Shown here: positions 46,174 to 54,231 of the stretch, one piece after another
Layout of the letters: each line of letters starts with the position of its first letter
Numbering within the stretch: the first letter of the stretch is position 1
Source: Paraburkholderia hospita
Lineage (GTDB): Bacteria > Pseudomonadota > Gammaproteobacteria > Burkholderiales > Burkholderiaceae
Length of the DNA stretch: 64,000 nucleotides
Reading direction: 5' to 3'
Assembly (NCBI RefSeq): GCF_002902965.1
Contig: NZ_CP026106.1
Location: 744,001 to 808,000, forward strand
Program-made: the position numbers and the translations under genes
Notes under the pieces: generated by a model
What the model was told of the DNA's origin: nothing
The model's database searches: none
The model's input: the letters and a program-made list of their open reading frames with translations, nothing else

Positions 46174-47565
46174 TCAATAATTCTTCGGACGTGGCCAGTC
46201 CATCGTGAACTGATCGCCGCGCTTCACGTACTTGTAGCGATGCAGCGCGAACCAGATCGAGGCCGTGATATAGAACGCCATGATCGACAGCAGCGAAGCG
46301 CCATAGCCCAGATAAGTCGCGAAGTAAGTGGCGGTGCACAGCACCGCCAGCACGATGGCTGGAATGGGATGAAACGGATGGATGTAGCCGCGATTGATGC
46401 TGCCAAGCGGCCACTGCCGGCGGAACTTGACGATATTGATCGACATGAACGTGTAACCGAGCAGGCCGGAGAGAATCGAGAACGTGATCACCTGGTCGAG
46501 CAGGCCCGTGAACGCGAACGAAATGGCGATTGGCACGAGAAAGATGATCGCGCGATAAGGCGTGCGATAGCGCGGGTGCACGGCGCCAAACCACATCGGC
46601 ATATAGCGGTCGCGCGACATCGAGAACCACGCTCGCGACGCGTCGTTGATGCAGCCGTTAGCGGAGGCGACGGCCGAGAACAGGGTGCCCACGAACAGCA
46701 GCGTCTGCAAGGACTTGCTGCCCGACAGACGCGCGGCGTCGTAGAGCGGAGTCACCGCCTGGCCCAGGTACTCCCACGGCATGAGTCCTGTGGCGACATA
46801 CCAGGTCATGGCTGCCGCGATGAGCAGCGTAATCATGCCGCACATGGTCCCAAGCGGAATCGATCGGCCCGCCGAGCGAACCTCCTCCGCCGCCTGACAG
46901 GTGCCTTCGATACCCAGGTAATACCACATGCCGAACTGCAAGGCGGCGACGACGCCGAGCCATCCATAGGGCAACTGCGTGAGCAGTTCGTGATGAATCA
47001 GCGTTTGCCCCGGATGCCAGGGCGCGACACCCAGGAACAGCACAACGATCGCGATGAATGCGACGGCCGTGATCACGAAGTTGACCGTGAGCGTCACGAA
47101 CACGCCGCGATAGTTGAGGAGCGCGAGAAACGCGATCGTCACGAGCGTGAACGGCCGCGAGTCGAAGTTCGCGTAGCCTGAGTCGGCAGCCACGGCCTTG
47201 ATCAGATCGCCGACCACGAGCGCATCCGCGGCCTCGAGCATCGTGTACGCCATCACGAGATAGAGCCCCACGTTGAACGCCATGAGCGGCCCGATGATGT
47301 GCTTTGCCTGCGTGTACTGTCCGCCCGCCGCAGCGACGGTGGACGTCACTTCCGAGTCGATCATGGCCACGCACGTATAGAGCAGGCCGATGATCCAGCA
47401 CGCGATCAGTGATCCATATGCGCCGCCTTTGGCGACGGAGAAGTTCCATCCCATGAACTCGCCGACTAGCACGATACCGACGCCGAGCGCCCATACGTGA
47501 ATCGGTCCCAACACTTTCAGCAACGCGATGCGCTCGCCTGTCTGTCCTGCTGTTGCGTCACTCAT
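46174..47565 (-). CDS. Ethanolamine permease-like APC transporter
   Basis: 463 residues, about 12 membrane segments. Features of the ethanolamine permease branch include VWALGVGIVLVGEFMGWNF, WIIGLLYTCVAMIDSEVTS, GIEGTCQAAEEVRSAGRSIP and FSAVASANGCINDASRAWF. Ethanolamine ammonia-lyase genes are absent, so the substrate may be ethanolamine, choline-derived or methylated amines. GGAG lies eight bases upstream of the start. It lies in the middle of an operon of small membrane proteins, which is unusual for APC transporters. Confidence 0.82.
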   Translation of the reverse strand: MSDATAGQTGERIALLKVLGPIHVWALGVGIVLVGEFMGWNFSVAKGGAYGSLIACWIIGLLYTCVAMIDSEVTSTVAAAGGQYTQAKHIIGPLMAFNVGLYLVMAYTMLEAADALVVGDLIKAVAADSGYANFDSRPFTLVTIAFLALLNYRGVFVTLTVNFVITAVAFIAIVVLFLGVAPWHPGQTLIHHELLTQLPYGWLGVVAALQFGMWYYLGIEGTCQAAEEVRSAGRSIPLGTMCGMITLLIAAAMTWYVATGLMPWEYLGQAVTPLYDAARLSGSKSLQTLLFVGTLFSAVASANGCINDASRAWFSMSRDRYMPMWFGAVHPRYRTPYRAIIFLVPIAISFAFTGLLDQVITFSILSGLLGYTFMSINIVKFRRQWPLGSINRGYIHPFHPIPAIVLAVLCTATYFATYLGYGASLLSIMAFYITASIWFALHRYKYVKRGDQFTMDWPRPKNY

Positions 47566-47601
47566 GAGCCGCTCCTCCGCGGGTTGATGCCTAGGGTTTT
47601 C

Positions 47602-47742
47602 TTATTCCTTGCCTTCCGTGGAACTCATCAGGAAGTCGTCGTTGTAGTCGCGCCCGACCTTGAATGCGTCGATGAGGATCCACGCGAAAATCAGGATCGA
47701 CAGGCCCCACGCGGCATTGCTCGACCATTGCCAGAAGTTCAT
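47602..47742 (-). CDS. 46-residue single-pass membrane protein
   Basis: A short ORF from ATG 47742 to TAA 47604-47602, behind a good GGGGAG ribosome binding site. It encodes a tryptophan-rich N-terminus (MNFWQWSSNAAWG), one hydrophobic helix (about 11-27) and a charged C-terminal tail (KVGRDYNDDFLMSSTEGKE). It fills the gap between the 126-residue membrane protein (4 bases upstream) and the permease (36 bases downstream) on the same strand. Position, ribosome binding site and amphipathic layout support a real gene, perhaps an accessory subunit of the transporter. Confidence 0.68.
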   Translation of the reverse strand: MNFWQWSSNAAWGLSILIFAWILIDAFKVGRDYNDDFLMSSTEGKE

Positions 47743-47746
47743 CGCG

Positions 47747-48127
47747 TCACTCCCCGAATTTTTCGGCGATCACCTGCCGATATTGCCTGTCCGACACGCG
47801 CAGCACGAACCCGAAATAACCGACGATCACGAGTGCCGTCACGATCAGCGAGACAGGTTCGATCTGATAGTCGAAGCGGGTGGTAATGATGGGCTTGGCC
47901 TGCTCTGCGTCGTAGCCGAGCTTGCGCCATTGCGCTTCCATCGCCGGGTTTTGTCCGAGTTCCCGCCACGACACCTGCGTTTTCGCGGTTTGCGCTTCGG
48001 GTGGCTTGTCGGGTGCCTTGAGCAACAGCGGTGCAAGCAGGCTGCAGTACACGAGCAAGAGGAGAAAGACGCTATCTACAAGCTGCCCGAAGCCTTTCTG
48101 AACGGGCGGGACGTAATCGGTTGTCAT
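47747..48127 (-). CDS. Two-pass membrane protein of the permease operon
   Basis: 126 residues from ATG 48127 (CGAGGAG upstream). A hydrophobic helix (about 16-37), a hydrophilic central loop containing VSWRELGQNPAMEAQWRKLGYD, and a second helix (about 92-112) followed by a charged tail (SDRQYRQVIAEKFGE). Unknown family. An upstream in-frame extension of 27 codons is rejected for lack of a ribosome binding site. It ends four bases before the 46-residue gene. Confidence 0.65.
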   Translation of the reverse strand: MTTDYVPPVQKGFGQLVDSVFLLLLVYCSLLAPLLLKAPDKPPEAQTAKTQVSWRELGQNPAMEAQWRKLGYDAEQAKPIITTRFDYQIEPVSLIVTALVIVGYFGFVLRVSDRQYRQVIAEKFGE

Positions 48128-48250
48128 AGTGAGTTGCTCCTCGCGGGTCGGCGTCGGGTTTGCATGTTCAAGGGCAATGCGGGTACAGCTCAGTTGCCGG
48201 CGTGGCAACTGAGGGCGCGTCGAAACACGGTGAAAATAAGGTCCGAACGC

Positions 48251-48586
48251 TTACTTGACGGCTGGACTGAGTGACTCGTCGTCGCGTCTTGCGAGTTCTG
48301 CCTTGCTGGCGCGGTTTTCGTCCAGGTGGCGTATGTCGAGGCCGTAGATGTGATCCTTGTCTTCCTCGTAATGGCGGATCATGGCAAGGATCGAGGCGGA
48401 GTTGAAAACGAGCACGGCGCCCACGCCGATGGTGAGCGCGACGCGTACGGATGTATCCGTTGTCTGGGCGGTCATCGCGAAGTAGACGTAGCCCAAAGTG
48501 ACCCAGAGCGCCAGAAGAGCGATTTGCGCCATGCGCCGGTCGCGCAGGAACATTTGATCAATACGCTTGCGGATTGCGTGTTCCAT
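48251..48586 (-). CDS. Two-pass membrane protein, first gene of the operon
   Basis: 111 residues. Two hydrophobic segments (about 20-39 and 48-69) follow a basic N-terminus (HAIRKRIDQMFLRDRR); the C-terminal tail is charged (YEEDKDHIYGLDIRHLDENRASK). AGGAG lies eight bases before the ATG. A 123-base gap precedes the next gene. Unknown family. A consensus sigma-70 promoter lies about 100 bases upstream, making this the likely first gene of the six-gene membrane operon. Confidence 0.65.
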   Translation of the reverse strand: MEHAIRKRIDQMFLRDRRMAQIALLALWVTLGYVYFAMTAQTTDTSVRVALTIGVGAVLVFNSASILAMIRHYEEDKDHIYGLDIRHLDENRASKAELARRDDESLSPAVK

Positions 48587-48966
48587 CTCGGCAACTCCTT
48601 GTCGTGCCGGCGACGCCGGCGGTGGTCAATGATCTGGCTGTTTCTCCGTGATTCCCGTGCGTCAACAAAGTTTCCTGACAATATTTGTGCTTTGATGCAC
48701 GCTTGTCAATATGGTTTGAGGGGGTAGATGGCTGGAAGCCCCGAGCTGCGGTGCCCGATACGGGTAGTCGAGGACAGCGGAAATTCGATCGAGGCTTGAG
48801 GTCGCCGGGCAGCATCGAAGTCGTACAACTGCCGACGGGGCAGGCAGGCGTGGTCAAGACGTTCGCTGAGGCGGTGATTCAGTGCGATGCCGTCCTTTCG
48901 ATGTCACCCACTCGACGCAGGCGGCGCTCGCACATGCCGGGATTTGCTTTCTGATTCGTCGCGAGT
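48587..48966. promoter_or_regulatory. Promoter region of the membrane operon, with no gene
   Basis: 380 bases without a credible gene. The leftward promoter (TTGACA, 17 bases, AAATAT) is listed separately. The rest up to the GNAT stop at 48967 shows no recognisable feature; short open frames there have no ribosome binding site. Confidence 0.5.
48681..48709 (-). promoter_or_regulatory. Strong sigma-70 promoter of the membrane operon
   Basis: On the minus strand TTGACA (48709-48704) is followed by exactly 17 bases and AAATAT (48686-48681). The spacer carries a GTGC-tttgat-GCAC inverted repeat (48687-48700), a possible operator. Transcription would start near 48674, leaving a leader of about 90 bases. 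Confidence 0.68.
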
Positions 48967-49494
48967 TCAGATGAACCGCACCATCAGATCGGTGTCGTGA
49001 AACACGCCATCAATGCACTGCGCGTCCGGCTCCGTTCCGTACACGCGAAACCCAAGTGATTCGTACAGCGCGCGAGCCGAACCGTTCGTGCTCGTGACCC
49101 GCAAACCGAGCTGCCGCAATCCGTCGATCTGCGCGGCGCGCGCGAGCAGTTCCGTCAGCAGCGCGCGCCCGGCGCCGCGTCCCGCCGCTTCAGCTGCGAC
49201 GTACATGCCGATCACATGGCCCTTGTGGGGCTCCTTGTACCGTGTCTCGCGCAGCAGCCCGACCGTACCGACGAGCGCGCCATCTATCGATGAAAACGCG
49301 CCCAGCAGGAAGTTGCCGGACGCGGCATGCGTGCCGTCCAGCATCGCATCGTGTTGCGAAGGGCCGCGCTCGACGGCATCTTCATAGCTTTGCCCAAACG
49401 CGGCGGGGTGCGTTTTCAGGCCGCGCAGCCGCAGCGCAAAAAACGCGTCGCGGTCGGCGGGCTCCAGCTGGCGGATCGAAATGTTTTCGTGCAT
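48967..49494 (-). CDS. GNAT-family N-acetyltransferase
   Basis: 175 residues. The GNAT fold shows in ISIRQLEPADRDAFFALRLRGL at the N-terminus, the acetyl-CoA loop GMYVAAEAAGRGAGRALLTELL (R/Q-x-x-G-x-G/A as AGRGAGRA), and GLRVTSTNGSARALYESLGF. Substrate unknown. Its ribosome binding site GAGGG overlaps the XRE regulator stop, 9 bases upstream, so the two are co-transcribed. Confidence 0.88.
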   Translation of the reverse strand: MHENISIRQLEPADRDAFFALRLRGLKTHPAAFGQSYEDAVERGPSQHDAMLDGTHAASGNFLLGAFSSIDGALVGTVGLLRETRYKEPHKGHVIGMYVAAEAAGRGAGRALLTELLARAAQIDGLRQLGLRVTSTNGSARALYESLGFRVYGTEPDAQCIDGVFHDTDLMVRFI

Positions 49495-49503
49495 GCGCGT
49501 CCC

Positions 49504-50373
49504 TCAGTCGCCCACTGCGTCCGACGACGCGCGCGTATCCGCGAACCTGCGCAGCGCGTCGGCCGTCTGCGGATCGGCGGGGAAGAAGGCTTCGATCGCG
49601 AGTTCCGACAGCGTGACGTCGACGGGCGTGCCGAACACGGTCGTCGTGCTGAAGAACGACAGCACGCCGATTTCGGTGCGCAGGCGCAGCGGCACGGCAA
49701 TCTGTTCGAGCGGCGAGGCGGGGCTCTCGTCGGCGGGTTCGGCGTCGGGCGGCGTCGGGTAGGCGGCCAGCTCGTCGTAGAGCGCGGCGAGCGTCGGGTC
49801 GGCGCTGACGTCGACCTGGCGCTGCAGACGCGACAGCAGATGCGCGCGCCAGGCATGCCAGTTGGCGATCTGCGACGCGATGCCGTCCGGATGCATCGAC
49901 AGACGCAGCGCGTTGACGGGCGCTTCGAGCAGCGCGGGTTTCGCGGCCGTCAGCAGCGGCGCGAGCGCGTTGTTCGCGGCGACGATCGTCCAGTGCCGGT
50001 CGATGGCGACGGCGGGATACGGCTCGTGGCCCTTGAGCACGAGATCGATCGCTGCGCGCGCCGCGTCCAGTTGGGGGTCGCTCAGTTGCCGCTCGCGGTA
50101 GAGCGGCGCATAGCCCGCCGCGACCAGCAGCGCATTGCGCGCCCGCAGCGGCACGTCCAGCCGTTCGGCCAGATGCATGACCATTTCGCGGCTCGGCTGC
50201 GCGCGGCCCGATTCGACGAAGCTCAGGTGGCGCGTCGAAATCTCGGCTTCGGAGGCGAGCAGCAACTGGCTCATCCGGCGCCGCTGGCGCCAGTCGCGCA
50301 GCATGTCGCCGACCGTGCGGCTCATCGAAGGGGCGCCCGAGGGCGCGGACAAGGTGGCAGTGAGCGTGTTCAT
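49504..50373 (-). CDS. XRE-family regulator with MmyB-like ligand domain
   Basis: 289 residues. N-terminal helix-turn-helix (MLRDWRQRRRMSQLLLASEAEIS then HLSFVESGRAQPSREMV), followed by the MmyB-type ligand-binding domain (WTIVAANNALAPLLTAA, the NRH-W-like HLEA region, and the final DPQTADALRRF). It begins at ATG 50373 near a divergent promoter. The divergent 84-codon gene and the next intergenic region each carry a palindrome related to CATTACCTC, likely operators for this protein. Confidence 0.85.
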   Translation of the reverse strand: MNTLTATLSAPSGAPSMSRTVGDMLRDWRQRRRMSQLLLASEAEISTRHLSFVESGRAQPSREMVMHLAERLDVPLRARNALLVAAGYAPLYRERQLSDPQLDAARAAIDLVLKGHEPYPAVAIDRHWTIVAANNALAPLLTAAKPALLEAPVNALRLSMHPDGIASQIANWHAWRAHLLSRLQRQVDVSADPTLAALYDELAAYPTPPDAEPADESPASPLEQIAVPLRLRTEIGVLSFFSTTTVFGTPVDVTLSELAIEAFFPADPQTADALRRFADTRASSDAVGD

Positions 50374-50406
50374 GGCGTCGATGATAGCCAAACCCGGGAG
50401 CAATTC

Positions 50407-50425
50407 CATTACCTCCGAGGTAATG
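50407..50425. promoter_or_regulatory. Palindromic operator in the XRE/84-codon divergent promoter
   Basis: CATTACCTC-C-GAGGTAATG, a perfect 9+1+9 palindrome between the divergent starts at 50373 and 50503. Its symmetry and place suggest an autoregulatory site for the XRE protein. Confidence 0.6.
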
Positions 50426-50502
50426 CGTCGCCGCGCGCACAGTCGCCGGCGCAGCCAAACGCGCTCATACTGAAGTCCCTAGCGACCGTTCCGGAGGCGA
50501 AC

Positions 50503-50757
50503 ATGTGGGACAAGATCGAGCACAACGGCCAGGAAGTCTGGGTGCTTCCCGTCACGGCCTATGGGCCGCCCGTGCCGGAGACCTTGTGGCACTACGTCGG
50601 TTATGTGTGCCATCACGGCGCCGACGCGCATCTTGCAGGACAAAGCCGCCGCTTCCAGGAACTCGTCGCGACGTTCCACAGCGAAGAGGAAGCGCGCGAA
50701 GCCGGGTATGACGCAGGGCGGCGGCTCGCCGATCAGATCAGCACCGCGAACGCATAG
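50503..50757 (+). CDS. Small conserved hypothetical (84 residues)
   Basis: ATG 50503 follows GGAGG by five bases. 84 residues, containing WDKIEHNGQEVWVLPVTAYG, a HYVGYVCHHGADA segment and a helical C-terminal half (SEEEAREAGYDAGRRLADQI). No membrane segment. Unrecognised family; divergent from the XRE regulator across a palindromic operator, hence probably its target. Confidence 0.68.
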   Translation: MWDKIEHNGQEVWVLPVTAYGPPVPETLWHYVGYVCHHGADAHLAGQSRRFQELVATFHSEEEAREAGYDAGRRLADQISTANA

Positions 50758-50833
50758 CACGCGTTCGCCGAATCCACTCCGCATGATTTTCTCGCCGGCA
50801 CCTGCCCGCTGTGAAGCGGCGGGTGCTGCCGGA

Positions 50834-50852
50834 TCATTACCTCCCGCGTAAT
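50834..50852. promoter_or_regulatory. Second XRE-type operator upstream of the NTF2-like gene
   Basis: CATTACCTC-C-CGCGTAATC, matching the first operator fully in the left arm and in four of nine positions plus symmetry in the right. It lies about 100 bases before the ATG at 50951, suggesting that the same regulator controls this gene. Confidence 0.5.
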
Positions 50853-50950
50853 CGACTCACGTACGTTCATCGACGAATCTTCAGTTCGAGGCCGCCGCAA
50901 ACACGCAGCACGCGGCGGACTTCTCGACCCTCCATCGACTGAAGGAATCA

Positions 50951-51322
50951 ATGATGAACGCGCATACCGCACTGATCGACCGTTACTTCGACGCCTGGAA
51001 CGAAACCGATACCGGCCGCCGCCGCGAGCTGATTTCGGCGACCTGGGCGAACGATGCCGCTTACCTCGATCCGCTTCTGTCCGGCAACGGGCACGACGGC
51101 ATCGACGCGATGATCCACGCCGTCCATGAGCGCTTTCCGCACCACACGTTTCGCCGCACGACGGAGGTCGACGGCTTCGCGGATCGCCTGCGCTTCTCGT
51201 GGGAATTGCTGACGCCCTCGGGCGCTTCGATCGTGAAGGGCTCCGACTTCGGCGTCGTCGAGTCGGGCGGCCGGCTGCAGTCCGTCACCGGCTTTCTCGA
51301 CGAAGCGCCCGGCGCAGCCTGA
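50951..51322 (+). CDS. NTF2-like / SnoaL-type protein
   Basis: 123 residues with the cone fold of the NTF2/SnoaL superfamily: LIDRYFDAWNETD, TWANDAAYLDPLLSGNGHDGIDAMI, then beta strands with RFSWELLTPSGASIVKGSDFGVVE. Many such proteins are enzymes or binding proteins for small ligands; no specific role visible. GAAGGAA precedes the start. Downstream genes follow on the same strand. Confidence 0.82.
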   Translation: MMNAHTALIDRYFDAWNETDTGRRRELISATWANDAAYLDPLLSGNGHDGIDAMIHAVHERFPHHTFRRTTEVDGFADRLRFSWELLTPSGASIVKGSDFGVVESGGRLQSVTGFLDEAPGAA

Positions 51323-51374
51323 CGCATAGCCAGCAATAACCAGCCATCCCACATACCAAGACAGGAGAGCGATC

Positions 51375-51614
51375 ATGCATGAGCCCGCCGTCACCTTGAA
51401 CGCCGACGCGTATGCACGCGTGCAGGACACAATCGATGCGGCATCGGGTGCCATTGCCGGATTCGCGCTGCTCGCAGGCGCCCGCGCATTCACGTTCATC
51501 GCGCTCGTCGCGTGGCGTGAGCCGGTGCTCGGCGGCGCGGGGCTCATGCTGCTCGCGCTGGTCGGCTGGCTCAGATGGTGTTTGTGTCCGAATATGTCAT
51601 CTCAGAACCGTTGA
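51375..51614 (+). CDS. Small membrane protein, hypothetical
   Basis: 79 residues with two hydrophobic segments (about 24-46 and 51-69). AGGAGAG seven bases before ATG 51375 supports expression. It follows the NTF2-like gene by 52 bases. No family recognised; the last ten codons (CLCPNMSSQNR) look unstructured. Confidence 0.5.
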   Translation: MHEPAVTLNADAYARVQDTIDAASGAIAGFALLAGARAFTFIALVAWREPVLGGAGLMLLALVGWLRWCLCPNMSSQNR

Positions 51615-51703
51615 CGCCGTTGTTCGTCCTGACTAAAGTGCTGCGCAAGCGTAATGCAGATGTCAGATTTGAATTTCAACAAGACCTCGGGGAACGCAAG
51701 ACC

Positions 51704-52033
51704 ATGCAAACGACGAACAACATCGGAACGATGGGCACGGGCAGCACGAATAGCGCGGTTGGCAGCAGTTCCGGCACGCAAGCGGGCAACAAGCCGAGCT
51801 TCAAGGAACTGCTCGATCAGTTGACCGATTACACGAAAGGCACCACGGGCGAGCGAATCGAGAAGATGATTCTCGCGAAGCTCGGCATCACGGAAGAAGA
51901 CCTGAAGAAAATGTCGCCCGAAGAGCGCGAAAAGGTCATGCAGAAAGTCCGCGACATGATGAAGAAAGAACTCGAAGCGCAGAAGCAGCTCGAGGAAATG
52001 CAGAAGGACCACAAGATCCGCGTGTCAGTTTGA
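51704..52033 (+). CDS. Hypothetical helical protein (109 residues)
   Basis: Start ATG 51704 behind GGGGAA. A low-complexity Gly/Ser/Thr/Asn N-terminus (residues 1-28) is followed by amphipathic helices rich in Lys and Glu (ELLDQLTDYTKGTTGERIEKMILAKLG in pieces, then EEDLKKMSPEEREKVMQKVRDMM). Coiled-coil character in the C-terminal half. Similar proteins occur widely in Burkholderia; function unknown. Confidence 0.7.
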   Translation: MQTTNNIGTMGTGSTNSAVGSSSGTQAGNKPSFKELLDQLTDYTKGTTGERIEKMILAKLGITEEDLKKMSPEEREKVMQKVRDMMKKELEAQKQLEEMQKDHKIRVSV

Positions 52034-52159
52034 TGACACGAAACCGGCCGACGTGACAGCAGCGGAAAGACCGTAAAGCACAGGCAAGGCGAGGGGCTCG
52101 CGTACAATCGACTCCTCCGTCCTCGTGCGCGACGCGGCGTTGCGCCGAACCGCTGCATC

Positions 52160-53722
52160 ATGAATCACGATATCGCCCAAAGCCTCGCTGACGCGCAGCA
52201 GAAGTTCACCGCCGGCCAATACGACGAAGCGGCAGCGCTGCTGCACGGCATTCTGTCGATCGATCCAGACCACAGCGAAACACTCGAAGCGCTCGGCTAC
52301 GTCGCGGCGAAGCAGGGTGATTACACGCGCGCAGCCGACTATGCGACGCGCGCCGCGCAGCCCGCCTCGACGAACCCGCAGCAGCTTCATTTCGCCGCTC
52401 ATATCTGTCAGCTCGCGGGGCGTCATGCCGACGCCATCGCGCTTTTCGAGCGCGTGCTTGCCGCGTATCCCGATCACGCGGAATCGCTGCATGGCGCGGC
52501 GATGTCGCTCGTCGCGACGGGCGAGCACGAACGCGCGCTGCAACGTCTCGCGCGCCTGACGCAGCGCTATCCGCAATCGGCCGAAGTGCACTACAACCGC
52601 GGCACGCTGCTTGGGCAGATGGAGCGCTATGACGAAGAACTCGCCGCGTATCGCCAGGCGATTGCGCTGAAGCCCAATTTCGTGCGCGCGTATGTGAACC
52701 TGGGCGTCGCGTTGCGCGATCTGCATCGTTTCGATGAAGCGTTGCAGCAGTTCAAGAAGGCCGTATCGATCGATGCGAATGATGCCGGCGCGCGCACCAA
52801 CCGCGCGCAGACCAATCTGCTGCTAGGCGAGTTCGAACATGGCTGGCGCGAATACGAATGGCGCTGGCTCGACGGCACGATGAGTCACGGTTTGCCCGAC
52901 GCGACGCTGTGGACGGGCAAGCAGCCGCTCAATGGCAAGACGGTGCTCGTGCATGGCGAACAGGGTTTCGGCGACACGGTGCAGTTCATCCGTTTCATTG
53001 GTCGTCTGAGTGCGATGGGCGCACGTGTCGTCGTGCGGGTTCAGGATGCGTTATTGCCGCTGTTGCGCGGGTATCCCGGCGCGGCTGAAGTAATCGGCGA
53101 AACCGCACCGCTGCCCGCGTTCGACTACCACATTCCGATGCTCAGTCTCGCATTCGCGCTGAAGCTGCGCGAAACCGATTTGAGCGCTGCAAGCCCCTAT
53201 ATTCATGCTGATTCGCAACTGGCCGCGCAATGGGCCGACGTATTCGCGCAAGACGATGCAAGGCCGCGCGTGGGCATCGTATGGTCGGGTAGCCGCACGC
53301 ATCTGAACGACCATAACCGGTCGATTCCGCTTGCGCAGTGCGTGCCGCTGTTCGATGCGAACGCGCAGTTCGTTTCGCTGGTGAAGGACGTGCGCGAAAG
53401 CGATCGCGCGTGTCTCGATGAATGCGTGGCGCGCGGCGCGTTGCGCGACGTGTCCGACCGGTTGACGACTTTCGCCGAGACGGCGGCGCTTGTCGCGCAA
53501 CTCGATCTGGTGATCACCGTCGATACGGCCGTTGCACATGTTGCCGGCGCGCTCGGCAAGCCCGTATGGATCGCGTTGCCGTTCACACCCGACTGGCGCT
53601 GGCAACTGAAGCGCGACGACAGTCCGTGGTATCCGCAGATGCGCCTGTTCCGTCAAGCGAAGCGCAATGACTGGAGCGACGTTATCGAGAACTTGCGAGC
53701 CGCGCTGGATCGACAGGCATAG
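52160..53722 (+). CDS. TPR protein with glycosyltransferase-9-like C-terminal domain
   Basis: 520 residues. About six tetratricopeptide repeats fill residues 1-220 (for instance PQSAEVHYNRGTLLGQMERYDEELAAYRQAI in parts and FVRAYVNLGVALRDLHRFDEALQQF). The C-terminal half (LVHGEQGFGDTVQFIRFI, VGIVWSGSRTHLNDHNRSIPL, DLVITVDTAVAHVAGALGKPVW) resembles the ADP-heptose/GT9 glycosyltransferase fold, as found in bacterial TPR proteins related to O-GlcNAc transferases. It may modify proteins or surface sugars; acceptor unknown. A terminator follows. Confidence 0.82.
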   Translation: MNHDIAQSLADAQQKFTAGQYDEAAALLHGILSIDPDHSETLEALGYVAAKQGDYTRAADYATRAAQPASTNPQQLHFAAHICQLAGRHADAIALFERVLAAYPDHAESLHGAAMSLVATGEHERALQRLARLTQRYPQSAEVHYNRGTLLGQMERYDEELAAYRQAIALKPNFVRAYVNLGVALRDLHRFDEALQQFKKAVSIDANDAGARTNRAQTNLLLGEFEHGWREYEWRWLDGTMSHGLPDATLWTGKQPLNGKTVLVHGEQGFGDTVQFIRFIGRLSAMGARVVVRVQDALLPLLRGYPGAAEVIGETAPLPAFDYHIPMLSLAFALKLRETDLSAASPYIHADSQLAAQWADVFAQDDARPRVGIVWSGSRTHLNDHNRSIPLAQCVPLFDANAQFVSLVKDVRESDRACLDECVARGALRDVSDRLTTFAETAALVAQLDLVITVDTAVAHVAGALGKPVWIALPFTPDWRWQLKRDDSPWYPQMRLFRQAKRNDWSDVIENLRAALDRQA

Positions 53723-53751
53723 CGCGACGTAGTCTTGTTTCGCGCAGACAA

Positions 53752-53791
53752 AAAAAGGAGCACGCCGCCGCAATGACGGGTGCTCCTTTTT
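53752..53791. terminator. Bidirectional intrinsic terminator
   Basis: AAAAAGGAGCAC (53752-53763) pairs exactly with GTGCTCCTTTTT (53780-53791), giving A-run and T-run on either strand, loop of 16 bases. It separates the convergent TPR gene and the hsp20 operon. Confidence 0.85.
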
Positions 53792-53807
53792 CACATCGAT
53801 AAAGCGC

Positions 53808-54215
53808 TTAGCCGAGTTTCACTTCGATTCGCCGCGGCTGCGCCTGCTCGCGGCGCGGAATGACGAGCTTCAGCACGCCATCCTTCAGGTTGGCTTCGAT
53901 CTTCGACGTGTCGAAGTCGTCGCTGATCGAAAAGCGCCGCGCGAAGAAGGGCGCGCGCACTTCGGCATGCGAGAGCCGCACATTCGATGAAGCCGGGACC
54001 ACGGATTCACCTTCGATCGTCAGGCTGCCGTCGTGCACGCGAATGTCGAGCTTGTCCTTCGATACGCCAGGCAGATCCGCCCATAGCGTCACCGCCTTGC
54101 TGTCCTCGACGATATCGACGGGCGGCGTCAAGGTCACGCGACGTTCCTGCTGGCGCGCGCCGTTGCGGCTCACCGCGCTCTCGTCGCGCTGGGTCACTTG
54201 AGTGTTGTCGCTCAT
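53808..54215 (-). CDS. Hsp20/alpha-crystallin small heat shock protein, copy 2
   Basis: 135 residues. The alpha-crystallin domain covers about residues 30-125 (PPVDIVEDSKAVTLWADLPGV, LDIRVHDGSLTIEGE, FFARRFSISDDFDTSKIEANLKDGVLKLVIPRR in pieces). Prevents aggregation of unfolded proteins as an oligomeric holdase. GAGGAAAA precedes the ATG; 16 bases after the other hsp20 gene, so one operon. Confidence 0.92.
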   Translation of the reverse strand: MSDNTQVTQRDESAVSRNGARQQERRVTLTPPVDIVEDSKAVTLWADLPGVSKDKLDIRVHDGSLTIEGESVVPASSNVRLSHAEVRAPFFARRFSISDDFDTSKIEANLKDGVLKLVIPRREQAQPRRIEVKLG

Positions 54216-54231
54216 GATGTTTTCCTCGCCC

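Noticed and set aside
46174..47565. Full ethanolamine utilisation locus
   Set aside because: No ethanolamine ammonia-lyase or aldehyde dehydrogenase nearby; only the permease resemblance exists.
48685..48954. Rightward 89-codon open frame in the gap before the GNAT gene
   Set aside because: No ribosome binding site or recognised similarity, and it overlaps the leftward promoter.
50407..50425. XRE palindrome as another NarL 7-2-7 site
   Set aside because: It contains TACCTC and GAGGTA but with one-base instead of two-base spacing and T/A flanks; better explained as the XRE operator.
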